42,628 nt of DNA from an uncultured Burkholderiales bacterium. Lineage in GTDB: Bacteria > Pseudomonadota > Gammaproteobacteria > Burkholderiales > Burkholderiaceae_E. How positions within the stretch are numbered: position 1 is the first letter of the stretch; every line of letters starts with the position of its first letter. A model generated the notes under the pieces. It did no database searches and had not been told where the DNA came from. It saw only the letters and a program-made list of their open reading frames with translations. The translations under genes were made by a program, and so were the position numbers. The stretch lies in NCBI GenBank assembly GCA_903903975.1, contig CAIVAS010000125.1, positions 1 to 42,628 on the forward strand, read 5' to 3'. Shown in pieces: positions 8,877 through 22,189 of the stretch.

Positions 8877-9332
8877 TTGTTCGAATTTTGCAAGCGGGTC
8901 TGCGCCTGCGAGCCGTTCTGCTGCAGATCAGCCGAAAGACGATGATCCGGGACGATTCCTGCCGATCAGCGCCAGTTTCCAGCCAGGTGAAAATGCTGTC
9001 CGAACGATCTCTGCCTAAAAATCCATGTTTAAAAAAAATTTTGTTTTTGTTGGTAAGTAATCCTTAGGAATTAGTGTCTGGCGCGATCCTTTGTGGCACA
9101 TTGAGCAGGCGCAGCGCCCACGCTCGCTTCGATACCCGTTTGATCCGTCCGGAATGCCTGCGTTGTCCTGGCCAAACCGAACTCGACATCAGTGATCGAT
9201 CTGTCTGCGGGCAGCAGCGTTTGACTCAGCAATGCCCGGATCGTCGTCGAAAAGCCATGGCCTCACCAGCGCCCTGTTCTGTTCGTTGTCAACCTCGGGT
9301 CGCAGTCAACCCATTGAACTCGAGGCCAATCA
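8877..9332. other. 456-bp intergenic region: lexA promoter side and long leader of the RRM gene
   Basis: No convincing gene lies here. An open frame from a GTG at 9074 runs into the RRM gene and lacks a ribosome site. The most unusual part is an AT-rich island at about 9016-9068 (runs of A and T) in otherwise GC-rich DNA. It could be an UP element with a promoter for the RRM gene, leaving a leader of roughly 250 bases; no clean -35/-10 pair can be named. The RRM gene has its own ribosome site GAGG at 9322-9325. Confidence 0.5.
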
Positions 9333-9728
9333 ATGAGCACAAAGATCTACGTCGGTAACCTTCCCTGGCGCGCCACCGATGCCCAACTCAACGACATGTT
9401 TGCCGTTCACGGCGAAGTGATCGAGGCGCGCATCATCAACGATCGCGAAACCGGCCGCTCGCGCGGTTTCGGTTTCGTGACCATGGCGTCGAATGAGCAT
9501 GCCCAGAATGCCATTCGCGCTCTCAACACCACGCCGCTCGAAGGCCGGGCGCTGGTTGTGAACGAAGCCCGCGAACAGCAGGGCGGCGGCGCAGGCGGTG
9601 GTGCACGTCGCAGCAGTGGCAATGGTGGCTACGGCGGTGGCGGAGGCGGCTACGGCGGCGGCGCTGGAGGAGGGGGTGGTTACGGTGGCGGTGGCGAAGG
9701 CGGCCAACGGCGCCCCCGCCAGTACTGA
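9333..9728 (+). CDS. glycine-rich RNA-binding protein with one RRM domain
   Basis: This encodes 131 residues. An RRM fills about residues 4-80 with RNP2 (IYVGNL) and RNP1 (RGFGFVTM), both with their RNA-stacking aromatics. The tail from about residue 86 is almost only Gly with Tyr, Arg and Ser (GGYGGGG units), likely disordered and prone to condense. Family knowledge: single-RRM glycine-rich proteins of bacteria and cyanobacteria are often cold-induced and bind single-stranded RNA. The ATG follows a GAGG site at 9322-9325. The gene stands alone; its long AT-rich leader would suit post-transcriptional control, which is inference. Confidence 0.93.
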   Translation: MSTKIYVGNLPWRATDAQLNDMFAVHGEVIEARIINDRETGRSRGFGFVTMASNEHAQNAIRALNTTPLEGRALVVNEAREQQGGGAGGGARRSSGNGGYGGGGGGYGGGAGGGGGYGGGGEGGQRRPRQY

Positions 9729-9744
9729 CCGACGTCTGACGAAG

Positions 9745-9766
9745 CAGGGCGGCTGGAGCTGCCCTG
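9745..9766 (+). terminator. candidate transcription terminator hairpin between convergent genes
   Basis: CAGGGCGGC and GCTGCCCTG can pair as a 9-bp stem with one G-U pair and a TGGA loop, 17 bases after the RRM stop. No T-run follows, so it is not a classic intrinsic terminator. Its place between the RRM gene and convergent scoB suggests an end of transcription or 3'-end protection. Confidence 0.4.
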
Positions 9767-9789
9767 GTCCGCGGGTCAGCGCCGCGGCG

Positions 9790-10460
<671 letters not shown>

Positions 10461-10461
<1 letters not shown>

Positions 10462-11174
10462 CAGACGGCTCCTTGCCGGGCAGGGCGGGTGGTGCGCTGC
10501 TCGATGCGTTTTTCGGGCGACGGGTTGAGCACCAGCCGGTTGACATAAATGCCGGGCAGATGCACGGCATCAGGATCGATCTCACCGTTGGGCACGATCA
10601 CTTCGACTTCGGCAATCGTCAGACGCCCCGCCATGGCGACGTTCGGGTTGAAGTTGCGCGCCGTGCGGCGAAACACCAGGTTGCCCGACTGATCGGCTTT
10701 CCAGGCCTTGACCAGCGACACATCGGGCACCAGCGCACGCTCCATGAGGTAGGTGTGACCATCGAATTCACGGGTCTCCTTGCCTTCGGCCACGATCGTG
10801 CCGACGCCGGTCCGGGTGAAGAATGCCGGAATCCCTGCGCCGCCCGCCCGCAGCTTTTCAGCCAGGGTGCCCTGGGGCGTGAAGTCGAGTTCGAGTTCGC
10901 CGGCCAGATACTGACGCTCGAACTCCTTGTTCTCGCCGACGTAGCTGGCGATCATCTTGCGAACCTGACGGGTCGCCAGCAGCAGCCCGAGACCGAATCC
11001 GTCGACCCCGGCATTGTTCGAGATGCAGGTCAGGTTGCGCACGCCGCTGTCGCGAAGCGCGGCGATCAGGGCCTCGGGAATGCCGCACAGGCCAAAGCCG
11101 CCGACGGCGATCATCTGGCCATCGGCCACGACATCTGACAGCGCCGCGGCCGCGCTCGGATACAACTTGCTCAT
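10461..11174 (-). CDS. scoA: 3-oxoacid CoA-transferase subunit A
   Basis: This 237-residue protein has the A-subunit landmarks [17 protein letters not shown] (CoA-binding glycine loop), [16 protein letters not shown], and the C-terminal [10 protein letters not shown] chose the ATG at 11174 (MSKLYPSA) rather than the in-frame ATG at 11195, because an AAAGGA ribosome site lies about 11 bases before it and homologues begin there. It forms the heteromeric CoA-transferase with ScoB and is coupled to it by a TGATG junction. Together with ETF-QO and the dehydrogenase nearby it points to fatty acid or ketone-body use. Confidence 0.94.
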
Positions 11175-11240
11175 GGGAGAGAGTCCTTTCGCCATCGATG
11201 GCGGGCAGTCACCGATCGTACCGTTGATCGCTGCACCGCA

Positions 11241-11921
11241 TCAACCGGCGAATGGCTGGATCCGGTCCGATTCGATGATCTGCAGTCCGGGTTGCCCGCG
11301 AAGGACCGCATCGACCATGCACCGCGCCACGGCCTTGACGCTGACAGGTCGCCAGCGTGCCGGTATCAGCCAGGCGAGCGGACGCATGACGGCAAGCGGC
11401 AGTCGTTCAGCCGGGCGCGCCTCGATGCGTTCGGCATCGAGCAGGGAGGGTCTGAGGAGAGTGATCGCGTCATAGCCCGAGCTGATCAGCTGGGCTTCGG
11501 CCTCGCCCTTGACGCGGTTATAGAAAACTGATGACCCTGGATCGGCACCCAAGGCGGACACCGCTGCCAGACGCGATGCGCCGAGCAGGCGCCCGAGGCG
11601 CGCTACCGCGACGACCGCATCGAAATCGACGCGCCGAAACGCCGCTTGTGACCCGGCGTTGCGTAGGGTCGTGCCCAGGCAGATGTAGACATCATCAATG
11701 CCGCTGATGCCTTTGACGCCGCCCGAGTCTGAAAAATCGAAGACATGCTGAACCAGCCTGCCGGCCTCAGCCGATACCGGCACCGGCAAGGGGCGACGAA
11801 CCAGGGCGTGTATTTCGGAGTAAGCCGGTTCTGCCAGCAATTGCGCCAGCAGCACCGACCCGACCGCACCACTGGCGCCTGCGATCAGGGCACGTCGGGA
11901 CTTTGTCACCGGCAGGCTCAC
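11241..11921 (-). CDS. NAD(P)-binding Rossmann-fold protein (NAD(P)H-binding/epimerase-like)
   Basis: The start is GTG at 11921, overlapping the ETF-QO stop by 4 bp (GTGA), giving 226 residues. The same frame stays open upstream inside the ETF-QO gene, which could mislead a start call. The N-terminus is a GxxGxxG dinucleotide fold (ALIAGASGAVGSVLLAQLL). The middle has VYICLGTTLRNAGSQAAFRRVDFD and AVSALGADPGSSVFYNRVKGEAE, as in small atypical SDRs related to HTATIP2/YbjT. There, the Tyr-x-x-x-Lys (YNRVK) is the catalytic pair. Substrate unknown. Translational coupling to ETF-QO suggests shared expression, not necessarily shared function. Confidence 0.85.
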   Translation of the reverse strand: MSLPVTKSRRALIAGASGAVGSVLLAQLLAEPAYSEIHALVRRPLPVPVSAEAGRLVQHVFDFSDSGGVKGISGIDDVYICLGTTLRNAGSQAAFRRVDFDAVVAVARLGRLLGASRLAAVSALGADPGSSVFYNRVKGEAEAQLISSGYDAITLLRPSLLDAERIEARPAERLPLAVMRPLAWLIPARWRPVSVKAVARCMVDAVLRGQPGLQIIESDRIQPFAG

Positions 11922-13567
11922 ATGCCGGGGTAGTTCGGCCCGCCGCCGCCTTCTGGCACGACCCACACGATGTTCTGCGTTGGATCCTTGATGTCGCAGG
12001 TCTTGCAGTGCACGCAGTTCTGGGCATTGATCTGCAGCCGATCGCTGTTGTCCTCGTTTTTCACGTATTCGTAGACGCCGGCCGGGCAATAGCGCGACTC
12101 CGGGCCGCCGTAGCGCGCCAGGTTGATCGATACCGGCACGCTCGCGTCTTTCAGCGTCAGGTGGATCGGCTGGTTTTCTTCGTGATTGGTGTTCGAGATG
12201 AAGACCGAGGAGAGCCGGTCGAAGGTCAGCTTTCCGTCGGGTTTGGGATAGACGATCGGCTGAAACGATGAAGCGGGTTTGAGGCACTCATGGTCGGCAT
12301 GCTGGTGATGCAGCGTCCAGGGGATCTTGCCGCCCAGCACCTTCTGCTCAATGCCGGTCATCACCGTGCCCAGCACCAGACCCTTGGCCATCCACTGCTT
12401 GAAATTGCGCGCGCGATGGAGTTCATCGTGCAGCCAGGAGTTCTTGAAAGCCTGCGGGTAGGCCGAGAGCTCGTCGGCGCTGCGTCCGGTGCCGATCGCC
12501 TCGAAGGCGGCTTCGGCGGCCAATGCGCCGGTCTTGATCGCGGCATGACTGCCCTTGATGCGCGAGGCGTTCAGGAAGCCGGCATCGCAGCCGATCAATG
12601 CGCCGCCCGGAAAGACCGTCTTGGGCAGCGACATCAGTCCGCCGGCGGTAATGGCACGTGCGCCATAGCTCAGCCGTTTGCCGCCCTCAAGCGTGGGCCG
12701 GATTGCCGGATGGGTCTTGTAGCGCTGGAATTCTTCAAAGGGCGATAGCCACGGATTTTGATAGGCCAGGCCTACGACGAAGCCGACCGCCACCAGGTTC
12801 TCGCCGAAGTGATACAGGAACGATCCGCCATAGGTATCGTTCTCGAGCGGCCAGCCGGCGGTATGCACCACCAGGCCCTTGCGATGTTTGGCCGGCTCGA
12901 TTTCCCAGAGTTCCTTGATGCCGATGCCATAAGTCTGGGGGTCGCTGTCGGCATCGAGCTTGAAGCGCGAGATCAGCTGTTTGCCCAGATGGCCGCGCGC
13001 GCCTTCAGCAAAGAGCGTGTATTTGGCGAGCAGTTCCATGCCGGGCTGAAAGTTTGAGGTTGGCTCGCCGTCGCGGCCCACCCCCAGATTGCCGGTCGCC
13101 ACACCGCGCACCGCACCGCTGTCGGTATAGAGGATCTCGGCTGCGGCAAAGCCAGGATAGATCTCGACACCGAGCGCCTCGGCCTGTTGGCCCATCCAGC
13201 GCACCACATTACCCAGACTGACGATGTAATTGCCGTGGTTGCGAAGGCAGTCGGGAATCGCCCAGTTGGGCGTGCGGATGGCGCGCGATTCAGTCAGAAA
13301 GAGCACTTCGTCTTCGGTGACTTCGGTATCGAGCGGCGCGCCCTGTTCCTTCCAGTCGGGAATCAGCTCGTTGAGCGCACGCGGGTCCATGACCGCGCCC
13401 GACAAGGTATGGGCACCGATTTCGGAGCCCTTCTCGATCAGGCAGACCGCGAGCTCCTGATTGGCCGCAGCCGCGAGCTGCTTCAAGCGGATCGCGGCGC
13501 TCAGGCCGGCGGGCCCGCCGCCGACGATCAGCACGTCGAACTCCATTGAATCCCGTTGAATGTCCAT
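11918..13567 (-). CDS. electron transfer flavoprotein-ubiquinone oxidoreductase
   Basis: This 549-residue ETF-QO passes electrons from ETF, loaded by acyl-CoA dehydrogenases, to ubiquinone at the inner membrane. The FAD fold is at residues 8-30 (FDVLIVGGGPAGLSAAIRLKQLA). The 4Fe-4S domain is at the C-terminus with CPAGVYEYV and CVHCKTCDIKDP, giving the four cluster cysteines. The C-terminal PEGGGGPNYPGM is typical. I chose ATG 13567 (MDIQRDSMEFDV) because an AGGAAA ribosome site lies 9 bases before it; an upstream in-frame ATG at 13621 has none. A divergent dehydrogenase gene starts 115 bp away. Confidence 0.95.
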   Translation of the reverse strand: MDIQRDSMEFDVLIVGGGPAGLSAAIRLKQLAAAANQELAVCLIEKGSEIGAHTLSGAVMDPRALNELIPDWKEQGAPLDTEVTEDEVLFLTESRAIRTPNWAIPDCLRNHGNYIVSLGNVVRWMGQQAEALGVEIYPGFAAAEILYTDSGAVRGVATGNLGVGRDGEPTSNFQPGMELLAKYTLFAEGARGHLGKQLISRFKLDADSDPQTYGIGIKELWEIEPAKHRKGLVVHTAGWPLENDTYGGSFLYHFGENLVAVGFVVGLAYQNPWLSPFEEFQRYKTHPAIRPTLEGGKRLSYGARAITAGGLMSLPKTVFPGGALIGCDAGFLNASRIKGSHAAIKTGALAAEAAFEAIGTGRSADELSAYPQAFKNSWLHDELHRARNFKQWMAKGLVLGTVMTGIEQKVLGGKIPWTLHHQHADHECLKPASSFQPIVYPKPDGKLTFDRLSSVFISNTNHEENQPIHLTLKDASVPVSINLARYGGPESRYCPAGVYEYVKNEDNSDRLQINAQNCVHCKTCDIKDPTQNIVWVVPEGGGGPNYPGM

Positions 13568-13682
13568 GTCCGCTTTTCCTAGAAGATTCGCGATTCTCGC
13601 CAAAGCGGCTCGGCGGCGCAAACCGGGGGATTACCGGGACGACCGGTGTGCGATCATCGACGCCCCTTCAGGAGCCGATGCG

Positions 13683-14465
13683 ATGACAGATCAGATCAAG
13701 TTCGACCTCTCCGACAAGACCGCGCTGGTGACCGGTGCGTCAAGCGGCCTGGGCAATCGTTTTGCCCGCGTGCTCGCCGCTCACGGTGCCACGGTCGTAC
13801 TGGCGTCGCGCCGCGTCGAGCGGCTCAAGGAGCTGCGCGCCGAGATCGAGGCCGAGGGTGGCAAGGCGCACGTGATCGGCATGGATGTGAACGATCCACA
13901 TGCGATCACTAAGGGCGTTGCGCGCGCCGAAGCCGAGTCGGGGCCGATCGATATCCTGATCAACAACTCGGGCGTCAGCACGACCCAGCGGCTGGTCGAT
14001 GTCACGCCGGAAGATTTCGATTTCGTCTTCGATACCAACACCCGTGGCGCATTTTTCGTCGCCCAGGCGGTCGCCCGCCGGATGATCGAGCGGGCGCGCA
14101 CCGAGCCCGACCGCTCGGCCCGGATCGTCAATGTCGCCTCGATGGCCGGTCTCAAGGTGCTTGCCCAGATCGGCATTTACAGCATGAGCAAGGCAGCTGT
14201 GATCCAGATGACCCGCGCCATGGCGCTTGAGTGGGCGCGCTACAACATCAATGTCAATGCGATCTGCCCGGGCTACATCAGCACCGAACTCAATGAGCAC
14301 CACTGGGAGAGCGATGCCGGCCGCAAGCTGGTGTCGATGCTGCCGCGCAAACGGCTGGGCATGCCGGAAGATCTCGACGGACTGCTGCTGTTGCTGTCGT
14401 CCGACCAGGCGCGCTTCATCAATGGCGCGGTGATCTCGGCCGATGACGGATTCGGTGTGACCTGA
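13683..14465 (+). CDS. short-chain dehydrogenase/reductase (SDR family)
   Basis: This 260-residue classical SDR has TGASSGLG at residues 18-25 for the cofactor, NNSG (normally NNAG), the catalytic Ser in NVASMAG and Tyr166/Lys170 in YSMSK. ICPGYISTELN follows the active site. ASRR after the second strand suggests NADP(H) preference, by family rules. The start at 13683 follows an AGGAG site eight bases upstream; the longer open frame to 13560 has no such support and would overlap the ETF-QO gene. Its neighbours suggest an acyl-CoA or hydroxyacyl substrate. The stop codon lies inside a 14-bp tandem repeat. Confidence 0.9.
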   Translation: MTDQIKFDLSDKTALVTGASSGLGNRFARVLAAHGATVVLASRRVERLKELRAEIEAEGGKAHVIGMDVNDPHAITKGVARAEAESGPIDILINNSGVSTTQRLVDVTPEDFDFVFDTNTRGAFFVAQAVARRMIERARTEPDRSARIVNVASMAGLKVLAQIGIYSMSKAAVIQMTRAMALEWARYNINVNAICPGYISTELNEHHWESDAGRKLVSMLPRKRLGMPEDLDGLLLLLSSDQARFINGAVISADDGFGVT

Positions 14466-14494
14466 TCGGTGTGAACTGATCGGTGTGATCTGAG
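14453..14494. repeat. 14-bp tandem repeat, three copies, across the SDR stop codon
   Basis: Three adjacent copies of CGGTGTGANCTGAT lie at 14453-14466, 14467-14480 and 14481-14494. The variable base is C, A, T in turn, and the last base of copy three is G. The first copy contains the SDR stop codon; the array ends one base before the stop codon of the convergent DUF3422 gene. Confidence 0.9.
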
Positions 14495-14495
14495 G

Positions 14496-15797
14496 TCAGT
14501 GCAGGCTGTCCTTGCCTTTGACATGCTTTTGCGCGCGGTGAAGCAGGAACCACACCGCCAGCACGATCGGCACCACCGCCAGACCGGTCGCCAACTCGGC
14601 GGCGATCGGTGCGCCAGCTTTCTCGATGGCTTTGAAGAGGTAACTGGTCAGGCCGATCGTGTAGTACGAAATCGCCGCCACCGATAGGCCTTCGACGGTC
14701 TGCTGCAGTCGCAGCTGCAATGCCGCCCGTTCGTTGAGGGCATTGAGGAGCGCCTGATTCTGTCGCTCGCGATCGATCTCGACCCGTGTGCCCAGCAGCG
14801 CGGTGGCACGGGCGACACGTGCTGACACCGACTCGAGCCGTCCTCTGACCGCTTCGCAATAATTCATCGCCGGCTCAAAGCGACGCTGAAGAAATTTGCT
14901 GGGCGTCTGCATCCGGTCCAGGCGCGATTCACGCAGGTCGCTCAGGTTGTGCTTGACCAGCCGGTGATAGGCGCGCCCGGCATCGAGCCGATAGGCGCTA
15001 TAGGTCGACAGCTGCTCGATATCGGCTGAGAGTTGGGTGATGTTGTGCAGCATCTCCGGTTCTTCGCTGGTCGGCGCGAGATCGAGCCGACCAACCAGGC
15101 TGGCCAGGTTCGGCTCAATGGCGCGCAGCGCCTGGTCGAGTTCGCGGGCCTCCGGAAAGGCGAGCATCGCCATCATCCGGTAGACCTCGATGTCGATGAT
15201 CCGCTGAACGGTGCGACCGAGCTGGGCCTCGTCGCTGTCGAGGTTAATCAGCAAAAAGCGCCCGAAGCCGGTGTCGTCAAGCTTGAAGGTGGAGTAGAGA
15301 TTGACCGCTTTGCCACTGATTTCAGCGCCGATCAATCCGCCCAGGCCTGTCGGGTCGCTGATGCCGAACGCCTTTTTCGCAAAGCTGACTTCGGTGGACG
15401 GATCCTCGACCGGCAGCACTGCCAGGCGAACACCGGCGATCATCTGGTTCGGATCGAGTGCGAGCCACTGAGCAATCAGCCGGTCGGCGGCATTGGGGGC
15501 GAAAGGCTCGACCCTTGAGCAGTCGGGATCGTAGACGGTGTAGTCGTGGAATTCGCCATGCCATTCCCACCGGATCCGCAAGGAGCCGAACTCGGCGGTG
15601 AACTGGCCTTTGGGGGACGACGGCGGCACGATGCCGTTGGCGCTGCACCAGTCGAGCATCGCCTGCGGATAGTGAGGCTCCTGCAGCGAATGAATGACCG
15701 AGACATGCGAAATCGCGTGCGGCGCCGCGATGGACAGGCGTGACCGGGTGTGCACTTCGTCGTGCAGTTCGGTGCGAAGCGGATGGGCGTTGAGCAT
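14496..15797 (-). CDS. DUF3422 family membrane protein
   Basis: This encodes 433 residues starting at MLNAHPLRTELHDEVHTRSR, the usual start of DUF3422 proteins. The open frame runs much further upstream to 16496, but that part is antisense to pyrG. The body has WEWHGEFHDYTVY, then long helices rich in Arg/Glu (about residues 260-375), and ends in two hydrophobic segments (about 366-388 and 398-420) and a basic tail. This layout resembles CorA-like proteins. Function is unknown; an inner membrane location is expected. It is divergent from pyrG with 108 bp between the starts and convergent with the SDR gene. Confidence 0.88.
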   Translation of the reverse strand: MLNAHPLRTELHDEVHTRSRLSIAAPHAISHVSVIHSLQEPHYPQAMLDWCSANGIVPPSSPKGQFTAEFGSLRIRWEWHGEFHDYTVYDPDCSRVEPFAPNAADRLIAQWLALDPNQMIAGVRLAVLPVEDPSTEVSFAKKAFGISDPTGLGGLIGAEISGKAVNLYSTFKLDDTGFGRFLLINLDSDEAQLGRTVQRIIDIEVYRMMAMLAFPEARELDQALRAIEPNLASLVGRLDLAPTSEEPEMLHNITQLSADIEQLSTYSAYRLDAGRAYHRLVKHNLSDLRESRLDRMQTPSKFLQRRFEPAMNYCEAVRGRLESVSARVARATALLGTRVEIDRERQNQALLNALNERAALQLRLQQTVEGLSVAAISYYTIGLTSYLFKAIEKAGAPIAAELATGLAVVPIVLAVWFLLHRAQKHVKGKDSLH

Positions 15798-15815
15798 CGC
15801 CGGTGATTCCGTTGA

Positions 15816-18478
<2,663 letters not shown>

Positions 18479-18508
18479 TCACCCCACCACTTTCATGAGT
18501 CGCCTGTC

Positions 18509-20090
<1,582 letters not shown>

Positions 20091-20100
20091 GGGTCAGGCG

Positions 20101-20487
20101 ATGCGCCTCTTCACGCTTGTGCTGGTGGCTCTGCTGGCGGTGATTCAATACCCCTTGTGGCTGGGCAAAGGCGGCTGGCTGCGGGTCTGGGATCTGGATC
20201 GGCAGCTCTCCGCTCAAAACAGGACGAACGAAAAGCTGGTGTCTCGCAACAGCGCACTCGAGGGGGAGGTGCACGATCTCAAGCAGGCAACGATTGCGAT
20301 CGAGGAACGAGCCCGTTATGAGCTCGGCATGATGCGATCCGACGAGATCTTCGTGCAGGTGTCCGAGCCGATGCCGACCAGCCGGCCCGCGTCGTCGGTT
20401 CGGCCGACACCCGCAGCGCGTCTGCCCGAGGCGTCAGTGACGACGGTCAGTGCCTCACCTGTGAGCCGGGCGCAATCGGCTCGATGA
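20101..20487 (+). CDS. ftsB: cell division protein FtsB
   Basis: This 128-residue protein has an N-terminal transmembrane segment ([20 protein letters not shown], residues 3-22) and a periplasmic coiled coil (about 31-70: [20 protein letters not shown], then [10 protein letters not shown]). It ends in a Pro/Ser/Thr-rich tail that is longer than in E. coli FtsB. The conserved [12 protein letters not shown] follows the coil. FtsB joins FtsL and FtsQ at the septum and helps switch on septal wall synthesis. The start at 20101, 10 bp after eno, fits the conserved N-terminus; the open frame extends further upstream only as a shadow of eno. The 3' end overlaps convergent hslO by 41 bp. Confidence 0.94.
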   Translation: MRLFTLVLVALLAVIQYPLWLGKGGWLRVWDLDRQLSAQNRTNEKLVSRNSALEGEVHDLKQATIAIEERARYELGMMRSDEIFVQVSEPMPTSRPASSVRPTPAARLPEASVTTVSASPVSRAQSAR

Positions 20488-21499
20488 CAAAGAGCTCCGC
20501 GCTGTCGATGGCATCGAAGTCATAGGGCGTATTGCAGAAGTCGCAGCGCACACCGACTACGCCTTTTTCGGCGACGATCGATTCGATCTCGTCGCGCCCG
20601 AGCATCCTGAGCATGTTGGCAACCTTCTCTCTCGAGCAGGTGCAGGCAAAGCGCGGTGATCGAGCATCGAATGAATGCAGACGCTCCTGCCAGAACAAGC
20701 GATGCAGGATCGACTGGCCCGACAGCGCCAGCATTTCATCGCGACTCAGGGTCTCGGCCAATTGCTGCATCCGGTTCCATCCGTCGGTGTCCGGCTCGGT
20801 GGCAATGCCTGTTGGGTCGGCAATGGTACGAACCTGGCCCGGCGGCTGTTCGCGATCAGCCGATGGCGGCATTGGGCCTGAGGGCAATGTCGCCGATGCA
20901 TCGTCGACCGGTGTGAAAGCCTTGCCGCCTTCTTCCGGCAGTCGCTGCAGCAGCAGGCCGGTTGCCCGCGAGTCGTCGGCGGCCAGCCAAAGGCGGGTCG
21001 GCAGTTGCTCCGAGCGCGCCATATAGCGTTCGAGGACTTCGGCGACGCTGTGGCCTTCGAAGGGCACGATGCCCTGGTAGGGCTGGCGGTTTGGCGAACT
21101 CGATCGCGGATCGAGTGTGACCACGAAGCGACCTCGTCCACTGGCATTGACCAGAGTGGTGAGGTCGGCGTCTTCAGGGCAAAGCTGACCTTCACGCAGT
21201 TTGGCGGTTGCCCGAAAACTGCCGTCGGCTTCGCACTCGACCACCAGCAGGGCGACTGGTCCGTCGCCGTGAATCTGCAGGATCAGGGCGCCATCGAATT
21301 TGAGGGTGGCCGACAACAGCAGGCCGGCAGCGCAAAGCTCGCCGAGTCGGTCGCGAACCGATCGCGGAAACGCATGCCGTCCGGCAATTTCGCGCCAGGC
21401 AGTATCGAGTGATACGAACTCGCCGCGCACCGGGGCGCCCTGCAGCAAGAAGCGTTGCAGGCAGTCGTGTTCCGGCGATGGCGCGCCGGCCTTGCTCAT
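20447..21499 (-). CDS. hslO: Hsp33, redox-regulated molecular chaperone
   Basis: This 350-residue protein has the Hsp33 core ([19 protein letters not shown], then [17 protein letters not shown]). The C-terminal zinc switch is intact: Cys286-x-Cys288 (CTCSR) and Cys319-x-x-Cys322 (CDFC). Oxidation releases zinc and unfolds the linker, turning on chaperone activity against aggregation during oxidative or bleach stress. It is about 55 residues longer than E. coli Hsp33; the extra part is a Pro/Asp-rich stretch at about residues 195-240, ahead of the linker. The start overlaps the stop of the carbonic-anhydrase-like gene by 4 bp. Confidence 0.95.
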   Translation of the reverse strand: MSKAGAPSPEHDCLQRFLLQGAPVRGEFVSLDTAWREIAGRHAFPRSVRDRLGELCAAGLLLSATLKFDGALILQIHGDGPVALLVVECEADGSFRATAKLREGQLCPEDADLTTLVNASGRGRFVVTLDPRSSSPNRQPYQGIVPFEGHSVAEVLERYMARSEQLPTRLWLAADDSRATGLLLQRLPEEGGKAFTPVDDASATLPSGPMPPSADREQPPGQVRTIADPTGIATEPDTDGWNRMQQLAETLSRDEMLALSGQSILHRLFWQERLHSFDARSPRFACTCSREKVANMLRMLGRDEIESIVAEKGVVGVRCDFCNTPYDFDAIDSAELFVIEPIAPGSQVRH

Positions 21500-22023
21500 T
21501 CGTCGATCCGCTTCAATTGAGCGCTGAATTGCGCGCCTTTTGTGATGTAGCTGTTCACGCCTGCCCGGATACGCGCCACATCCTCATCGGTGAGTTCGCG
21601 CACAACCTTGCCCGGAGCGCCCATGACCACGCTGCGGTCGGGAATCACCTTGCCTTCGGGTATGAGGGCGCCCGCGCCGATCAGACATTCACGGCCGATC
21701 CGCGCGCCGTTGAGAACGATGGCCTGCATGCCGATCAGGCTGCCATCGCCGATGGTGCAGCCGTGCAGCATGGCCTGATGGCCGACGGTCACATATTGGC
21801 CGATGGTCAGCGGTTGACCGACATCGGTGTGCAGGACGGCATTCTCCTGGACATTGCTGCCGGTGCCGATGGTGATCGGGTCGTTGTCACCGCGCAGCAC
21901 CGCACCAAACCAGATGCTCACACCGTCGGCGAGCTCGACGCCGCCAAGCACGGTTGCGCTGGGAGCGACCCAGGCGGTCGGTGCGATTTTCGGGAGTCGG
22001 TTTTCGATCGAGTAAATGGCCAT
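21496..22023 (-). CDS. gamma-carbonic anhydrase family protein
   Basis: This 175-residue left-handed beta-helix protein is made of hexapeptide repeats (for example GVSIWFGAVLRGD, IGTGSNVQENAVLHTD, IGQYVTVGHQAMLHGC). The metal-binding histidines of the Cam/YrdA family are present: one in VLHTD and two in VGHQAMLHG. Most bacterial members are of unproven activity, and the name does not assure CO2 hydration. An AGGGA ribosome site precedes the ATG. It is the first gene of a pair with hslO (4-bp overlap). The 166 bp to the divergent DUF455 gene include short GGCTC-type low-complexity DNA but no gene. Confidence 0.9.
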   Translation of the reverse strand: MAIYSIENRLPKIAPTAWVAPSATVLGGVELADGVSIWFGAVLRGDNDPITIGTGSNVQENAVLHTDVGQPLTIGQYVTVGHQAMLHGCTIGDGSLIGMQAIVLNGARIGRECLIGAGALIPEGKVIPDRSVVMGAPGKVVRELTDEDVARIRAGVNSYITKGAQFSAQLKRIDE

Positions 22024-22189
22024 CTTGGTCCCTGTAGACTAAATAGAGGCGCCCGCTGCGCCTTTTGCGAGTGTACCGCTGCAGGCGTCGGCTCAGTTGC
22101 AGGCTCGGGCGCTGGCTCGGTTCCCGGGTGCTCGCCTGCACCTGACATGCCGGCTCGCACCGACCGAAACGCCATGAGATTTGTCGAGA

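Noticed and set aside
9074-9358. 94-residue Cys-containing frame before the RRM gene, considered as a leader peptide
   Set aside because: It has a GTG start without ribosome site, overlaps the RRM start in another frame and shows no recognisable pattern.
9590-9715. Possible repeat element in the Gly-rich region
   Set aside because: The GGC/GGT runs encode the glycine tail of the RRM protein and are coding low complexity, not a separate repeat.
11922-12287. Upstream extension of the NAD(P)-binding protein
   Set aside because: The extension lies fully inside the ETF-QO gene on the same strand; a GTG in a GTGA overlap just before the Rossmann fold is the better start.
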